NCBI RefSeq assembly: GCF_963662255.1
Contig: NC_085049.1
Coordinates: 51,406,837 to 51,470,836, forward strand
Direction: 5' to 3'
DNA length: 64,000 nucleotides
Source: Cinclus cinclus
Lineage: Eukaryota; Chordata; Aves; Passeriformes; Cinclidae
The position numbers and the translations under genes are program-made. Shown piece by piece: positions 21,611 through 34,039 of the stretch. A model generated the notes under the pieces. The model ran no database searches. It saw only the letters and a list, made by a program, of their open reading frames with translations, and was not told the DNA's origin. Positions within the stretch are counted from its first letter, which is position 1. Every line of letters begins with the position of its first letter.

Positions 21611-23361
21611 CCATATTTTTAGTAGTCCTGTATAAAAAAAATGTGCTTTACAAATGAATACTTCATAAAGGAACAACTTGGTAAAAGATAATGAATTTAT
21701 TATACTAAACCCATGATGTAAATCTCTAAGCACACCACACAAAGAAGGAAATATATGACTATTCATGTTGTCAGTAGAATTTGTAGACTGAGTTCTCTCA
21801 GCACTGAGCTGCTGCTCTAAGCCAGCTTTGCTGTTTTGCTAAATGTATATTGAGCTTGTTGAATTTATACCAATGAACTACAACTAATGTAACAAGAATA
21901 GAAAGTACTACTTTATCTTATGGACTTCACTGTATTTCTATTAAAGATAATGAGGGGTTTTTTTGCTCAAATATAACTCTAAAAGTAGGATCACAATGTT
22001 TAACAGAGTTTTCAAAGATGTGCACAGATTATGTGTCAGCTAGGGTATTTAAATTAAATCTTAAAGGTTACAGATAGGGTGTTATCAAGCTTAGGTGACT
22101 GAAAGACAACATGGAATAGTACTCCTACACTTCTAACAGAACACGGATTAGGGAAAAGCCCCAAAAAACAAAACACTGAGGTCTTACTTCCCGTACTATC
22201 CTGGGTTTTGCTACTCTACGGTCAAATTGAAACAAAAAGACTCCAACAAGGATTGTCAGTTTCGGTTTGTAACTGATCTTAAGATGATATTAGAGTACTG
22301 TTCATTTAGTTTTAGTTACACTTTATTGAAACTTTGCTCATATGTTTTCCGGAGTGTTTGCTACCTTTAAAGTATATAGGAAAAATCTTTTTGACTGCAA
22401 CGGCAGCAAGATTTGGCTCTCAGCTCCCAGCCTATCACAAAGGAATTAAAATGTCAGCAGACTTTCTGACATTTCTGGTGGAAAAAAAATAGAGGAGAAG
22501 AAAAATACTTTACATCTGGAGAATTGATATCTGCTTTGATTTACTTCTCCTCCCTTTCCCCTGTCACATTCCAAGCCCCTTCAGATGAGTGAAATGTCAA
22601 CCTCTTTGAAAGCAACAGCCAGTCTCTCAGGTTCATAAAGGCAAAGTAAATTAATTGAAATAAAGAAGGACTTGCATGGCTGTGATTAGAACAGGATACA
22701 ACTCTCGGGGCACCCCCTGCTCATTCTTGCTTTTCTCTCTGGCCATTAGTTAGGAACAGAGAGTGAATGGGGGAAGAAGGGAAGATCAGGAAGCAGATTT
22801 CATCACAGTAACTGCAGAACTACCAGTACTCACAAAAACAATCACACAGGAATCCCCAGCTTTTCTCTTCTCCCACTCAGGGGGGCTAAACTTGAAACAA
22901 AAATAGGAGATGGACTCATTCTGCAGCCTTTCAAGGAAATAAACAAACTTGACTTTGAAACCATCAGGATCAACCAAAAATACGATTTTTACAGCAGAGT
23001 CTTACACAGCTGAAAGGAAGTTTGTCCTATTTTCCACTAGTAATAAACTTAAACACATACATATACTCCAATTTGTGGTTTCCTGATTCGATTCTCCCTC
23101 TAAAAATTAGCTTCTACTTTGGCCTGAGGAGCTGGAAAAGAGTATTCTGGCTAGAAGTTATCTTTTTCATTTTTTATGGTCTGTTTAGACAGCAGTAAAA
23201 CTAGACTTATGATTTAAAGCAAAAAAAAACCAAACCAAAACAAAACAAAAAACTGTTGGTGCAGGTAGAGGCATTAGTTTTGTATAGACACTTTTTCCAC
23301 ATGCAGAAGGATGAAAGTTGTGGAAATACAAGGGGATTTTTTAGCAACTTGTTTTCAGTCA

Positions 23362-23387
23362 ATTATTTATTTTATTTTATTTTATTC
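23362..23387. repeat. (TTTTA)n microsatellite
   Basis: About five TTTTA units in AT-rich intergenic DNA. Confidence 0.88.
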
Positions 23388-24084
23388 AGTTTCCACATAA
23401 TTGTTTTTTAAGGTACAATACTTAGAACATGCCAAAGCAATTTCCATAACTTTTTGTTCGGGTTTCATTAGTGGACAAAGAAGGAAAAGTTTAGTTGGCA
23501 ATCTCTGATTCATATTTGTTGTTGCCTCTTTCAATTTACTTATTTATTTTTGTAGCAGAATTTGCTATTGTTTTCTCCTGAAAGTCTCCCAAAACAATTT
23601 GTACGAGGTTTTTTTATGTCAGGAGTATAGTGTACTGATTCCTAGGAATTTATTGCAATTGCCAATTGCAGATTTATTACAGAATAAATATCCATTTTCA
23701 AAATCTTACAACAATTTTAGATACTTGAAGCTTCCAAAATCAAAGAGGAAAATAAAAGACCATGTCATCCTCCTGCTGATTTTAATTAAGTGAAAGGGAT
23801 GCAATTTTAATTAATTCTTCATCCTCAAATCTAGCAATGGAAATTTTTTGTTACTTGCGGCTAGCATAACTTTACGCATTAAATAAATAGGTATTCAACC
23901 ACTCATTAAACCTGAGGTGTGATAAGTTGCAGACCTGCGTTAAGCTTGTCATGCTCTTGCATCAGCCTCATCTCAAAGAATGAATGATAGCCTGTTGGTT
24001 GCAGCATTTCATTTAGCTAATGAAAAACTATCTTCGTGTTAGATGTCAAGTACTACAACAGGGTCACATTCTGCCAGTTTTATT

Positions 24085-24310
24085 TAGTAGTGCTTTACTC
24101 CGTGAGTAGTGGCATTGATGAGAGTGAGACTACTCACATAGGCCAAATTGTGAATCACTTGTAAATGTTTATTCACAATGGCCCCATTCATGCAAAAAAA
24201 AAAAGCCTCTCAGCACAACATGAGTAATCGGCTCATAATCAGGCCCAGCTTAAGGTACTATTCAGCTCTAGTAAGGATGGCAGAATCTGGCCCATGCTGG
24301 CTGAAGGCCA
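24085..24310. repeat. probable ancient amniote repeat remnant
   Basis: GTGAGTAGT (24102-24110) and its reverse complement ACTACTCAC (24129-24137) flank a short AT-rich centre, and AATCAGGCCC with further GAGTAATC-type sequence follows. I associate phrases of this kind (paired GTGAGTAGT blocks next to a 'finding' like GGCCTGATT) with old interspersed repeats in reptiles and birds, but cannot name the family. It could also be a conserved element derived from such a repeat. Confidence 0.35.
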
Positions 24311-25465
24311 GACTCAGATTTTTTAACCAAGATGAGTAGCTCCTTATTCCACAAATAGTGCAAAGAGAACTAACAGTGCTATTTGTAGTGTTCTCTTTTT
24401 CTAAGAAAATTCTAGAAATGAGACATTTCAATATATGTAAATAATTTGAGTTTATATAAAAGGAAAATTATTTTATTTTCTATTGGATTATATTCCCATA
24501 TTTGATAGGACTTGTGTTCTTGTGCTTTGATTTTATCACTTAATGATCTCTTCTCTTGAGCAACTAATCATTTCACTGCTTCTTGAACATGTGGAAAATG
24601 CACTAAAAACAAAAGGAGGTGATTTACATAGCCTTCCTGCCAAGCATGTTAACTAATGTTTGAGATATGTGATCATTATGCTATGCTAGAAGTAAATTTA
24701 TAGAACTTCTGGGCAAAGAGTCCCTATCCTGTTAAAAGAGAAAGTGAAATATTGTTCCAATTATTGATGAACTGAGTTTTCTCTGGCGATTGAGTCATTA
24801 ACATTTTGAAAATATTAAGCCTGCATTTTAACAAATTTCTGAACAAATGCAAATTTACCTATGAAATATAAGTTTACTTATATTATGATTTTTACAGACT
24901 CATAAGTGATGGGCAACACTGCATTGAGTAGCTACAGTCTTCTTATGACCAAGATGGTCAGAAAAGTTTGACAAAAATTATTTCTACCTACAGTTTAACA
25001 GTGTTACGTACCACTGGAGCATATTAATGAAAGCATCTTCTGTTGCTAAGAATAAGTTGAAATGAACTATATTTCTCATTTCACTTCTTTGCTGTCATAA
25101 TATTTTGTACAATAAAGTGTTGAAAAATTTCAGTTCAATATGTTAAAGGCATTTTATTTTGACAGTGATCTTTATGGTAAGGCCCTGAAGTATAAAATTT
25201 AACAAATATAACTTATATCGTGCATTTTAAAATGAGATAGTTTAGCATGATATAAGTAAATAATTTTGTTTTGCAAACAATAAAATATTGCAGGTGCTAT
25301 TTTCCAAGATTAAAAAGGTTGTTTTATTGATAAATTTCTAAATATCCATGTTATTTCAAAATCAGAGTTAAATCAGTCTGATCAGAATTACAATCTATTA
25401 AAACCACTTATTTTTCTTAGTTTCAAAATATTTTCAGGGGAAGTTCCTTCCGTAACAAGTATTTC

Positions 25466-26100
25466 TTCCCTGTAGTAGCTTAAGCCCAGCCAGCAGACAA
25501 GCCCCACGCAGCTGCTCGCTCACTCCCACATCAGAGAGATTGGGGAGAGAATTTGAAGGGTGAAAGCTGGAAAACTTGTGGGTTGAGATAACGACAGTTT
25601 GATAGGGAAAGCAAATGCCATGCACACAAGCAAAGCAAAACAAGGAAATCATTCACTTCTTCCCATGAGCAGCCAGGTGTTCAGCCATCTCCGGGAGAGC
25701 AGGGCCCCATCACAGTAACCCTGACTTCAGAAGACAAACACCATGACTTCAAATGTCCCACCTTCTTGCCCCTGCTTTCTACAGTGAGCATGATGCCAAG
25801 TTGTATGGTATATCCCTTTGGTCAGTTGGGGTTACCCATCAGGCTGTGTCTCCTCCCGAGCTCCCAGGCACCCCAACTCCCCTGCCAAGGTAGCAGTATG
25901 AAAAGCCAAAAAGGCCTTGGCTACGTGTAAGCTCTGCTCAGTAGTAGCAAAACCATCTCTGTTATCAGCTCTGTTCAGCGCAAGTCCAAAACACAGAGCC
26001 ACAGCAGCCACTGTGAAGAAAGTTAACTCTACCCTAGCCAAAAACCAGTGCATTTCCCCAGCACTTTCATACCCACATAACAAGTGGCTCACTCATTCCC
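25466..26100. repeat. 5-base target-site duplication TTCCC around the solo LTR
   Basis: Identical TTCCC occurs immediately outside the TG and CA ends of the LTR, fixing its boundaries at 25471 and 26095. A 5-base duplication is characteristic of several retroviral integrase classes. Confidence 0.88.
25471..26095 (-). mobile_element. solo LTR of an avian endogenous retrovirus (ERVL-like)
   Basis: The element is 625 bases, bounded by TG and CA and flanked by a perfect 5-base target duplication TTCCC (25466-25470 and 26096-26100). Read on the minus strand it begins TGAGTGAGCC and ends GCTACTACA. Internal blocks such as CCAAAGGGATATACCATAC, GATGGCTGAACACCTGGCTG, TTCCTTGTTTTGCTTTGCTT and TTATCTCAACCCAC match the avian LTR type I remember. 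The usual ATTAAA poly(A) signal appears as ATCAAA (minus strand, 25598-25603). There is no gag, pol or env and no second LTR, so this is a recombination remnant. Open frames inside it (25434-25652 and 25832-26092, minus) are not genes. Confidence 0.92.
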
Positions 26101-28178
26101 AGAATGCATACTCCTTGTTCATCTGCAGTGATCTTTTTAGATTTGTCTGGCATTAGAATGATGAAGTAGTGTGCAGTGAAGGGGAGAATGATGGCCGGGG
26201 ACAGAATAATCTTCAGGGGAGAGCATCAGAATGCTATGGTGGAGTAAGGGGGAAGTCTAAGTCCATTGCAGCCGTCCCTTCCTTCTATGCCTAAACCACT
26301 CCTCCTGAATCTCACCAGGACCTGGCAACATAAGGCTTATTCTATTGCCACTTTTCCAGAATGGGTTTAAGGAGGGATATAAAGAATCAAGAGTAAGTCT
26401 CAAAGAGCTAGGGTTGGTAGGTGTATGACTGTCATTGGCAATAAATATATACTGTGAAATTAAGAGCAGTTTTGTGGATAAGCATCTCTAATCATGAATT
26501 TCAAGATTTTTTTTTTCTCTGCATTTTTGAAGCAACAGGAGGACAGAACATTAAAGCAAAAGCGCAGCGATGATTGGAACAGTGAGTCCACAAAATTTCT
26601 GAAGCACAGCCATTCCCCTTTGCACCACAGGCTCATTAAAGCTGATATGGCTGAGCCATGAAAATGAAGGGATATATCACAACACTACCGCATAAAATAG
26701 ATTTGAAATATTGTCCTGCTCCTGCCAGTTATTTTTAATCTGTTTAAATAACACCATAAAAATTACATAATTCCTCATCAAATCTTTTCAAACAGTCCAC
26801 AAATGACAAACAGCTCAACTTCATCTTGACTCTTACTGCCCAGCTTTTTCACAGTGATTATTCCCATAGGAATAGCTAGTGCACTAGACTAACAAATACA
26901 TCAATGTATAGGAAATAATATTGGTTAAAAATAATTGATGTTAACATGAAAAACATAATTTCAAAAAGTGTAGATTATAGGCTCAGGTCAAAAGTAATAA
27001 TTTCTGACTGGCTTATAAGGTGGAATTTGATGTTTCACAAGATGCTGTTAGAGGAGTACTTTTCTATGCTCTAGTTCTAACTATAACAACCTTCCATAAT
27101 CTGATAGCTGTCCACTTCATCTCTCGGGAGCTGGGTTCTGCATTCTTTAATTATGAAAAAGAATTGAAATAGGCTTGACCCTCCCTTCCTCATACTCATG
27201 TGAGAAAATCAATTTATGTGTACTAACTGCAATTTACTTTAGTCTCACTATCATTACAGCGAGACAGTCTTCGGCTTTAATCCAGTAGTTTCAAAATATT
27301 TGATTTTTGATATTATTACTGCTCTGTGAGTGAGCAATTTATTGATATGGAGAGGAATGACTAAGTTGTGTAAGGGTTTTTTTTTTTTAATTAAAACCCT
27401 TTAATTTGCTTGGTTTTGGTTGAGTACAGTGTGATTATAGTTAACAAACTGCTTGTAGGTGGGATAAAGTCCTAGTTAACACTTTCATAATATTTTTGTC
27501 CATCTAAGAAAAAAACGGCATCGTTAAAATAAAGCTTTGTCAAACAGCATACTCAAAGACAGACAGAAGTAATCTTTGTTAAGACTCTATTTACTCAGGT
27601 GTGTTTACAGAAATAATTTTGGTTTAATCATTAAAAATGGAAAACAGCTGAGATCTTTAATGGACCATAACAGTGTAAAACATGTTAATTTCAAAGTGAT
27701 ATTGGAGGAACCACTCTGCTTCCAGTGAAACAAAAATGATTTTCCTCATTACTTGTTATAAACATTTTAGTACATAATGAAATACATATTTATATATGGA
27801 AAAACCTGTCAGATATTACTTAAACACATAAGGTAAATAAAATACTAAACGATTTAGAAGGTCTTTTAGAAAAAGGTCTGGAATAGACATCAGAGTTAGT
27901 GAATATTATTTTGCAAACGCTCAAGTTGTATATACAATGAGCAAAGAAGAAAATACACTTGTTGGCCAGGATCTTATTGAATATTTAGAGCCAGAAAACT
28001 CAGTGTTGGCAAGGAGGAATGAAATTTTCTTTACTCAAAAATCTCCTTATGATCAAATCCTAATTGAAGTTAACAGGAATCTTGCCAGCGATCTCACTTG
28101 GGAATAGGATATGATCCCTAATAAGCACTTAATAAATTTATTATGCTAAATTGAATTGTCCTAGAACAACATTATTTA

Positions 28179-28225
<47 letters not shown>

Positions 28226-31200
28226 CTAAGGTAGTCCATTCAGCTATTTTTAAAATACAGAAATTATTAAATCAGTGGTTTATATCTGATTTACTACAAT
28301 GGTTTCCATATTTGTGTCTGATGCTTTTTACAGAATTAGAGAGACAAGGATAGACTGAGCAATGCTTTTTGTTTTTAGTGAGATGTATACTAAGAGGACT
28401 GTTAGTTTTAGTGTGAAAACAGTTCTATGCATATACTAAATCATTAGTGCAGAGGGATCAACCTTTGTATAAACTAATTGGACTAATTCTCTTCTGGAAT
28501 TTAGGCAAATAATGTAACTGAGATAAACAGAGTAGCTTACATGTCCACATTTATCTACACTTTTTATTTATACTGTTAAATGCTTAAAACAACACTGGCC
28601 CATAAATTTGCCTTTTTGTTCTCATTCTTTTGGCAGTGTTTCCTACATGCTGCACTTTTAGAGTGCAGTTTGGTCTCATCTCAAATAAATAAGAGCCATG
28701 GAAGGAAAAAAATCCAGCTACAAAGTAGTTCTAACCCATTAAATGCAGATGGCCCACAGGGGGTTTAATCATAAGAGAGAGAGCACACATCATGCTGAAA
28801 TATAGAGCTGTTTTCTATCACTTGTTACCATTTGAATGTCTGTCCCAGGAAAGTGAATTCAATATATCTTCCTGGCCATCAGTTGCCCTCTGAATACTCC
28901 TTCTCTCTCTGATGTAGCTAGATTTCCCTTTAGAACATACAGAGATGAATGAGCTCTTACCACACGTAGAAGTGAAAGAAAACATTTCTTTCTGCACCAG
29001 AACAGATGAGATTCATCATTAAGAGAATGGATTTGACCTTGTCAAGTGGACCAAAGCAATTTATAAACAAACTCCTACAGGGGAGGCTACTTTTGGCCAA
29101 GTACTATATTAGCAGTGTTTTACTTATGCCCGCTGCTACCTTACAATAACTTCATAAACAGGCTGACTTCCTGAAATATAGAGTGCTGAGAGATATCACA
29201 GATGTACCTAGAAACACTGGGATAGCACAGGGTTACTTCTCTCCCTAGAGGCTGCGGGGAAATATGTCTACCCACCTTTCTTTCTCATTCTTGGTAAAAG
29301 CTGCTGATCACTACCTAAGTTTTATCTTCATTTCAGGTTTAGATATGTATCAAAGAACATATTTATACTTCCAAGTGTCATTCTTATGTGGTTGTTTGTA
29401 TAAGCAGCATCCAGATGGATGACAGTGTCCAATATGAAACTGAATGACATCTAGCTATTAGAACACTAGCAGCATAGCAAAAGCAATTCAGCATGGGTCT
29501 ATTTTATTTCCAGCATCAGAAAAGGAATATAAAGAGTCAATGGTTTGCTACAAATTTATTAAGATCACATGATACTTCTAATACCAATAAAGTTTCTTCC
29601 TTAAACAGGATATTCAAACTGCAGGTAGGAATTTTATCTCTCCTCTTCCTAAGATTGTGCCATATATGCTTTTTTAAGTGAGAATAATGTTTTAGTGGTA
29701 ATAAAAATGCAATGGTTCCAATCTTTTTGTTCTGTCCAACGATCATAAGAAAGGAAGAAAAAATGAGGACATTCAGTGGCTCAGATAACCCAGCTGTGTG
29801 GAAAGAGAATTCTCTGCTCCAGTCCAAGGGAGGTAAAGTGAGGAAAAACTCATTAGATATTTAAACTATAGGTACAATTAAAAAAAAAATACTATGACTT
29901 CTGGGACTTACCTCCCCATCTCTATCAATCTTAGTCATGCCAGCAGAGCTGTTACTATCTCCTTTATGTCTACAAAAAGAGAATCATGGAACATTTGCAG
30001 AAGGAGACTGAGCAGAATATTCAGTTTTCTTTGTCTTACTTTTCCTGTGGCATGTGTCCAAACAGAGATGCAGTTGCAGATGCAATTACTTCCTTCAAAG
30101 ACTACAGAAATAAACCCATGTAAATGGTTCTTATAATTCCTGTATAATATATAATTCTGTATAATTTGTTGATATTGCTTAGAATCATAGTTAGTGTTGA
30201 TGCAGTGAGAAGGAGCTCTTCTCATATTAGAAATTTAACAGGCTAGATATGGAGCCCTTCAAGCCATGAAATTTCCCAAAACTTTCAGGAGTCTCCATCA
30301 TTAACAAGCCTTATGTGAGTAGCCAGGAGCTTGATACATATTTTAGCTTAGGAGAAATCTATGCTGTCCAAGTCTTGTCTGCTTCATCACAGAAGCTCTT
30401 TATTGTTCAAAACCCAAGACCACAGTCTTGTTCCATTGCCAGTCCATGCTTCATTGCCAGGAGATAACAGTTCTGACCCTCTTGGGGTCAGAACAATGAA
30501 AAGAATTTCCCAAGTCCTTAAACGGCATTATATTTCATATATTCATAGCTGCCTAGCAGATTTATGCCTTATTTTCCTGTAGGTCAAGTTCTCAAGGTCT
30601 TCTGCTATTAGGTTGAGAAAAGAGAAAGGACCAATTGCTTGCTTTTTATATCAATTATTCATTATTCATGCGCCTCTGTGTGTGTGTGTGAGAGAGGAGT
30701 TCCTGAGTCAAAGATGGAGATGAGGCACACAGCTCTGATGTTAGTTTCCTAGTTTTAGAATCATTTCTCCACTCTGATTTACAGAAGTGTAAGGAAGGAT
30801 CTTGGGCCCTGTACCCAGTATACATATAATGAAAATATATAATTTTCAGAAACAAAGAAAGATTGTAGCAAAGAACCAGTGACAGAGTACTACTGTATAA
30901 CTCTGTCTTGACTCACATTTTTATAAGCATGCATCTGTTTACACCCTCTAAGAGGAAGATCAAAGTTCACAGAGAATTTTTATTGCCCTGGGAAGAAATT
31001 TATTTATTTTTTAAAAGAAGAAAACATGGTTTATTATCTGCCTTAAATGAAACATAAACAAATCTGTCCCTCTCTTCACTTCAGCACCAGACAGTAAGCA
31101 TCCAAGATGGGTGACACTAAGTGAAAGGTCTCAAAATTTCTCCAAAAACTAATTCATTCTGAAATCAACCCTCACAGTTTTGATCTGCCTGAAAATTTAT

Positions 31201-34039
31201 TAGGATGTTTACAAAGAGGATATTTGGCTTCTGAATTGGGTCCTGTGGATTAATGGGGTAATCACATTTCTATTGTCTTTTAGCTTTATTGATTTTGCTG
31301 TAAACCACAGCCCAGGATAATAAGGGCCCTTTCCCATTTATTCTGTGTGTCAGTATTCAGATGGGGGTCCTTGGGAAGTTGTCAGAGGCAAGAATTCTAT
31401 GAACTGCAATAGCTTGTTACAGAAGACATTTTATTTATTTTAAGTTCTCCACCTCCATTCCTTTTTGGCATCCAATATGCATATTTAAAGTGTTGCTGCT
31501 ACTTTCCAGTTTGACTTTAGAGCTCTTTGTTTTTATATAAAATAGTTCTGTTGCATTCCTCGAGTATGTCAAAGCAAAATCAAGCTTGCTTTAACTCTTC
31601 TCAACTCTTGCTTTAACTATTTAACTCTTTCCTTTAGTTAATATGAAGCTGGCTCTCAACTATTGTCTCTATTTCATGGATGTTAGCAAAGCTGTTACAT
31701 GGCAACTAAAATGCTCTTTTTACACAGCATGGATATAGTATTACAGCCCTCCCACACAATGATTTGTCTAACCTAAAAATGAGTTCTTTAAATTGTCTTC
31801 CTTGGTTTTGTAGGATATTATGGGTTGGTACAAAAGCAATCTAATGTCATTTATTTTCCTGAAAATAAAAGACAAATTTCAAAGCAGAAATTGTCCATAA
31901 TTTTATGCAGAATGGTCGGCAAAAACAACTATGAAAATCTATTTTTGTAAGTCAACAGATTTATGACTTCCTCTGTTTCCTCACTTTTAGTTCTCATTCT
32001 GAAGAAAACTTCCATATTCACTTCCCATTTGATATTCTCCATCTATTCAACGGCCTGATTGTCATAAACTAGTCTTCTTTAATGCTATGCTGATTCAATT
32101 TTCTCAGCTACATCCTTCTTTTCAATGGTCTATGCCTTTTTCAGATTGCAGCCTCGATACAGTTTTCATTAATTGGGAAACATATTTTTCCACTTAAGTG
32201 TGTGCATTCTTTGTTGTTGGTGATGCTGTGTCATACGGGATTCATACTCAAAGACTTCTTCCATTCAGTGTTTACCACAGAAGTGCTGTCAGCATCTAGC
32301 TTTTACTAGTACCAAACTGCAGCTGCAAATATATTGGTACTGGGAAAATCATGGTAGAAACATATTAAGCACAGGTTATATGTTTTCCCCTGTTAATCCT
32401 GAAGGAGAAGCAATTGGCATCTCTCTGGATCTGGTTATTTATTTGTCTATCAGCTGTCCTTCTGCAAAGTTGAGGGGGCATGGGAAAACAATACTTGATT
32501 CCATCATTATTGCAGAAGTATCTCGTGAGGAGATCCTTTTCATCCAGCTTTGACAGACAAACACACATACAAAAAAAAAAAAGATTATATGCCAAATAGG
32601 GTGGAAAGGGAAGAATTATATGACATATATACAGTCAGGTGGATAAGTTTTATTTATTTTTATGTATGATATTTATATAGAACACATTGTTTTTGCACTT
32701 TGCAGAACACAACAGATCTTCTGTTAGCTTTAGTAGTCATGATGCATTATTTTTCCTTTTCTTTGAATTTTAAGAGAAGTTCCCAGTTATCATTTCTTCT
32801 GACTTGTTCCACAAATACGTAATATCCATTATCCTCTCACCTTTCGAAATACATAATACAAATAAGATTTTCCAAGGTGGAATTAAAAACCTCTCTACTC
32901 AACCTATTTTTATTCCTTCTTCCTTGAGAATTTTCCCAATGAGTTTTACTTTGCTTGGATCACAGAAGGTAAGAAGCGGGACAGGACTTAAACTGAAGCA
33001 GAGGAATCTTTCTTTAATACTGAAAACCTCATTAGGAGGCATGACAAAGACATCATTTAACACAAGACCATCAAAGGGAATTCTGCTAGGTGAAGCATTG
33101 CTAAGCTCCAATTTTTATTTCAAAGTATACTAGAAGAATCTGGCAGTTATTGGTGGAACAGGATGGGGACTTCTTAAGATGAGAGTCTGCTTGCTAGATC
33201 ATAAAAAATTCTCAGTCATGTTTGCTCTCCTTTTACCCATGCATGGTGATTTCTTGCACTTGAACAGAAATTAATAAAAGGATATGTCTTCCTAATATAT
33301 CTGACAGCTTGTTGCAAGGATGTTTGCATAAAAATTATTATAATTTTTCAGTTAGAAGATGCAGCTGAGCCTGCTCTCATGAAAAGCAGAGGTTAATGGT
33401 AATTGTACCTGTGTGAGACGATTTGTAAAGCAGAAATGACCCTGCATGTCTCAAAAAGCCCGTGTTTTCCATGTGTACATTACACAGGATTTAATATTTC
33501 TTACCATATTTATAAAACAATGCTACCATGATTAAGGATATCCAGGCTGCATCTTCATACTGCACTATTCAAAGACAACATGACACAGTATTTTGTTGAT
33601 ATATTCCAGATATACAGGTATATATTTCAACTGTCATAAAATGTTTGTGTTTGAATCTCTCTATGCATATTTCAAATGCTAAGTCAAATTCTCTGCAGAA
33701 AGTTCCATGAAAGATATTAAAATGCAGAAATTGAAAATATATGGCCTTTTCAAATAGGTGATTTTACAGTAAACTATTGTTCAGACAAAACCACATGAAT
33801 CTGAAACATTTACAAGTTTTCAAGTGGGATTTGTATTCAATTTCAGAGACTAATTTTCAGTTTTGACTTTGGTCAAAATGGTTTCTGTTTTTCAGATTCT
33901 GAAGAGGCTTCAGATGAGTCGTGCAAGTAGTTTCAAGTTCTGGGTAGAAGTAATGACTCACTGATAGCTGGAAGTTGCTTTGATGAGAGCGCTTGGTGCA
34001 TATTATTAACAAACACAAAATTTTCATGCCAGACTGCTG
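26101..34039. other. gene-poor intergenic DNA
   Basis: No gene recognised. Visible features are an inverted repeat at 27372-27401, an AT microsatellite at about 28180-28222, a GC-containing perfect stem-loop at 30470-30494 and a TG/AG run near 30675. The section around 26500-26900 is complex, non-repetitive and rich in homeodomain-like cores, so it is a reasonable place to look for conserved noncoding elements, but I cannot test conservation. Confidence 0.65.
28180..28222. repeat. (TA)n microsatellite, about 21 units
   Basis: An uninterrupted alternating TA run of about 43 bases. It is likely length-polymorphic. Confidence 0.95.

Larger units (their letters stand above)
21611..25465. other. 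intergenic DNA downstream of ALX1
   Basis: No gene recognised. The stretch contains a TTTTA repeat (about 23362-23387), a C/EBP-like palindrome (23654-23670), two copies of ATTTTAATTAA 25 bases apart (23779-23789 and 23804-23814), a T-box-type AGGTGTGA at 23915-23922 overlapping GATAAG, and an old repeat-like segment with an inverted GTGAGTAGT pair (about 24085-24310). In vertebrates the DNA 3' of ALX1 is gene-poor, and enhancers are plausible here. Confidence 0.7.

Noticed and set aside
25832..26092. 86-codon minus-strand frame with a hydrophobic segment
   Set aside because: It lies wholly inside the solo LTR and reads through its noncoding 5' part.
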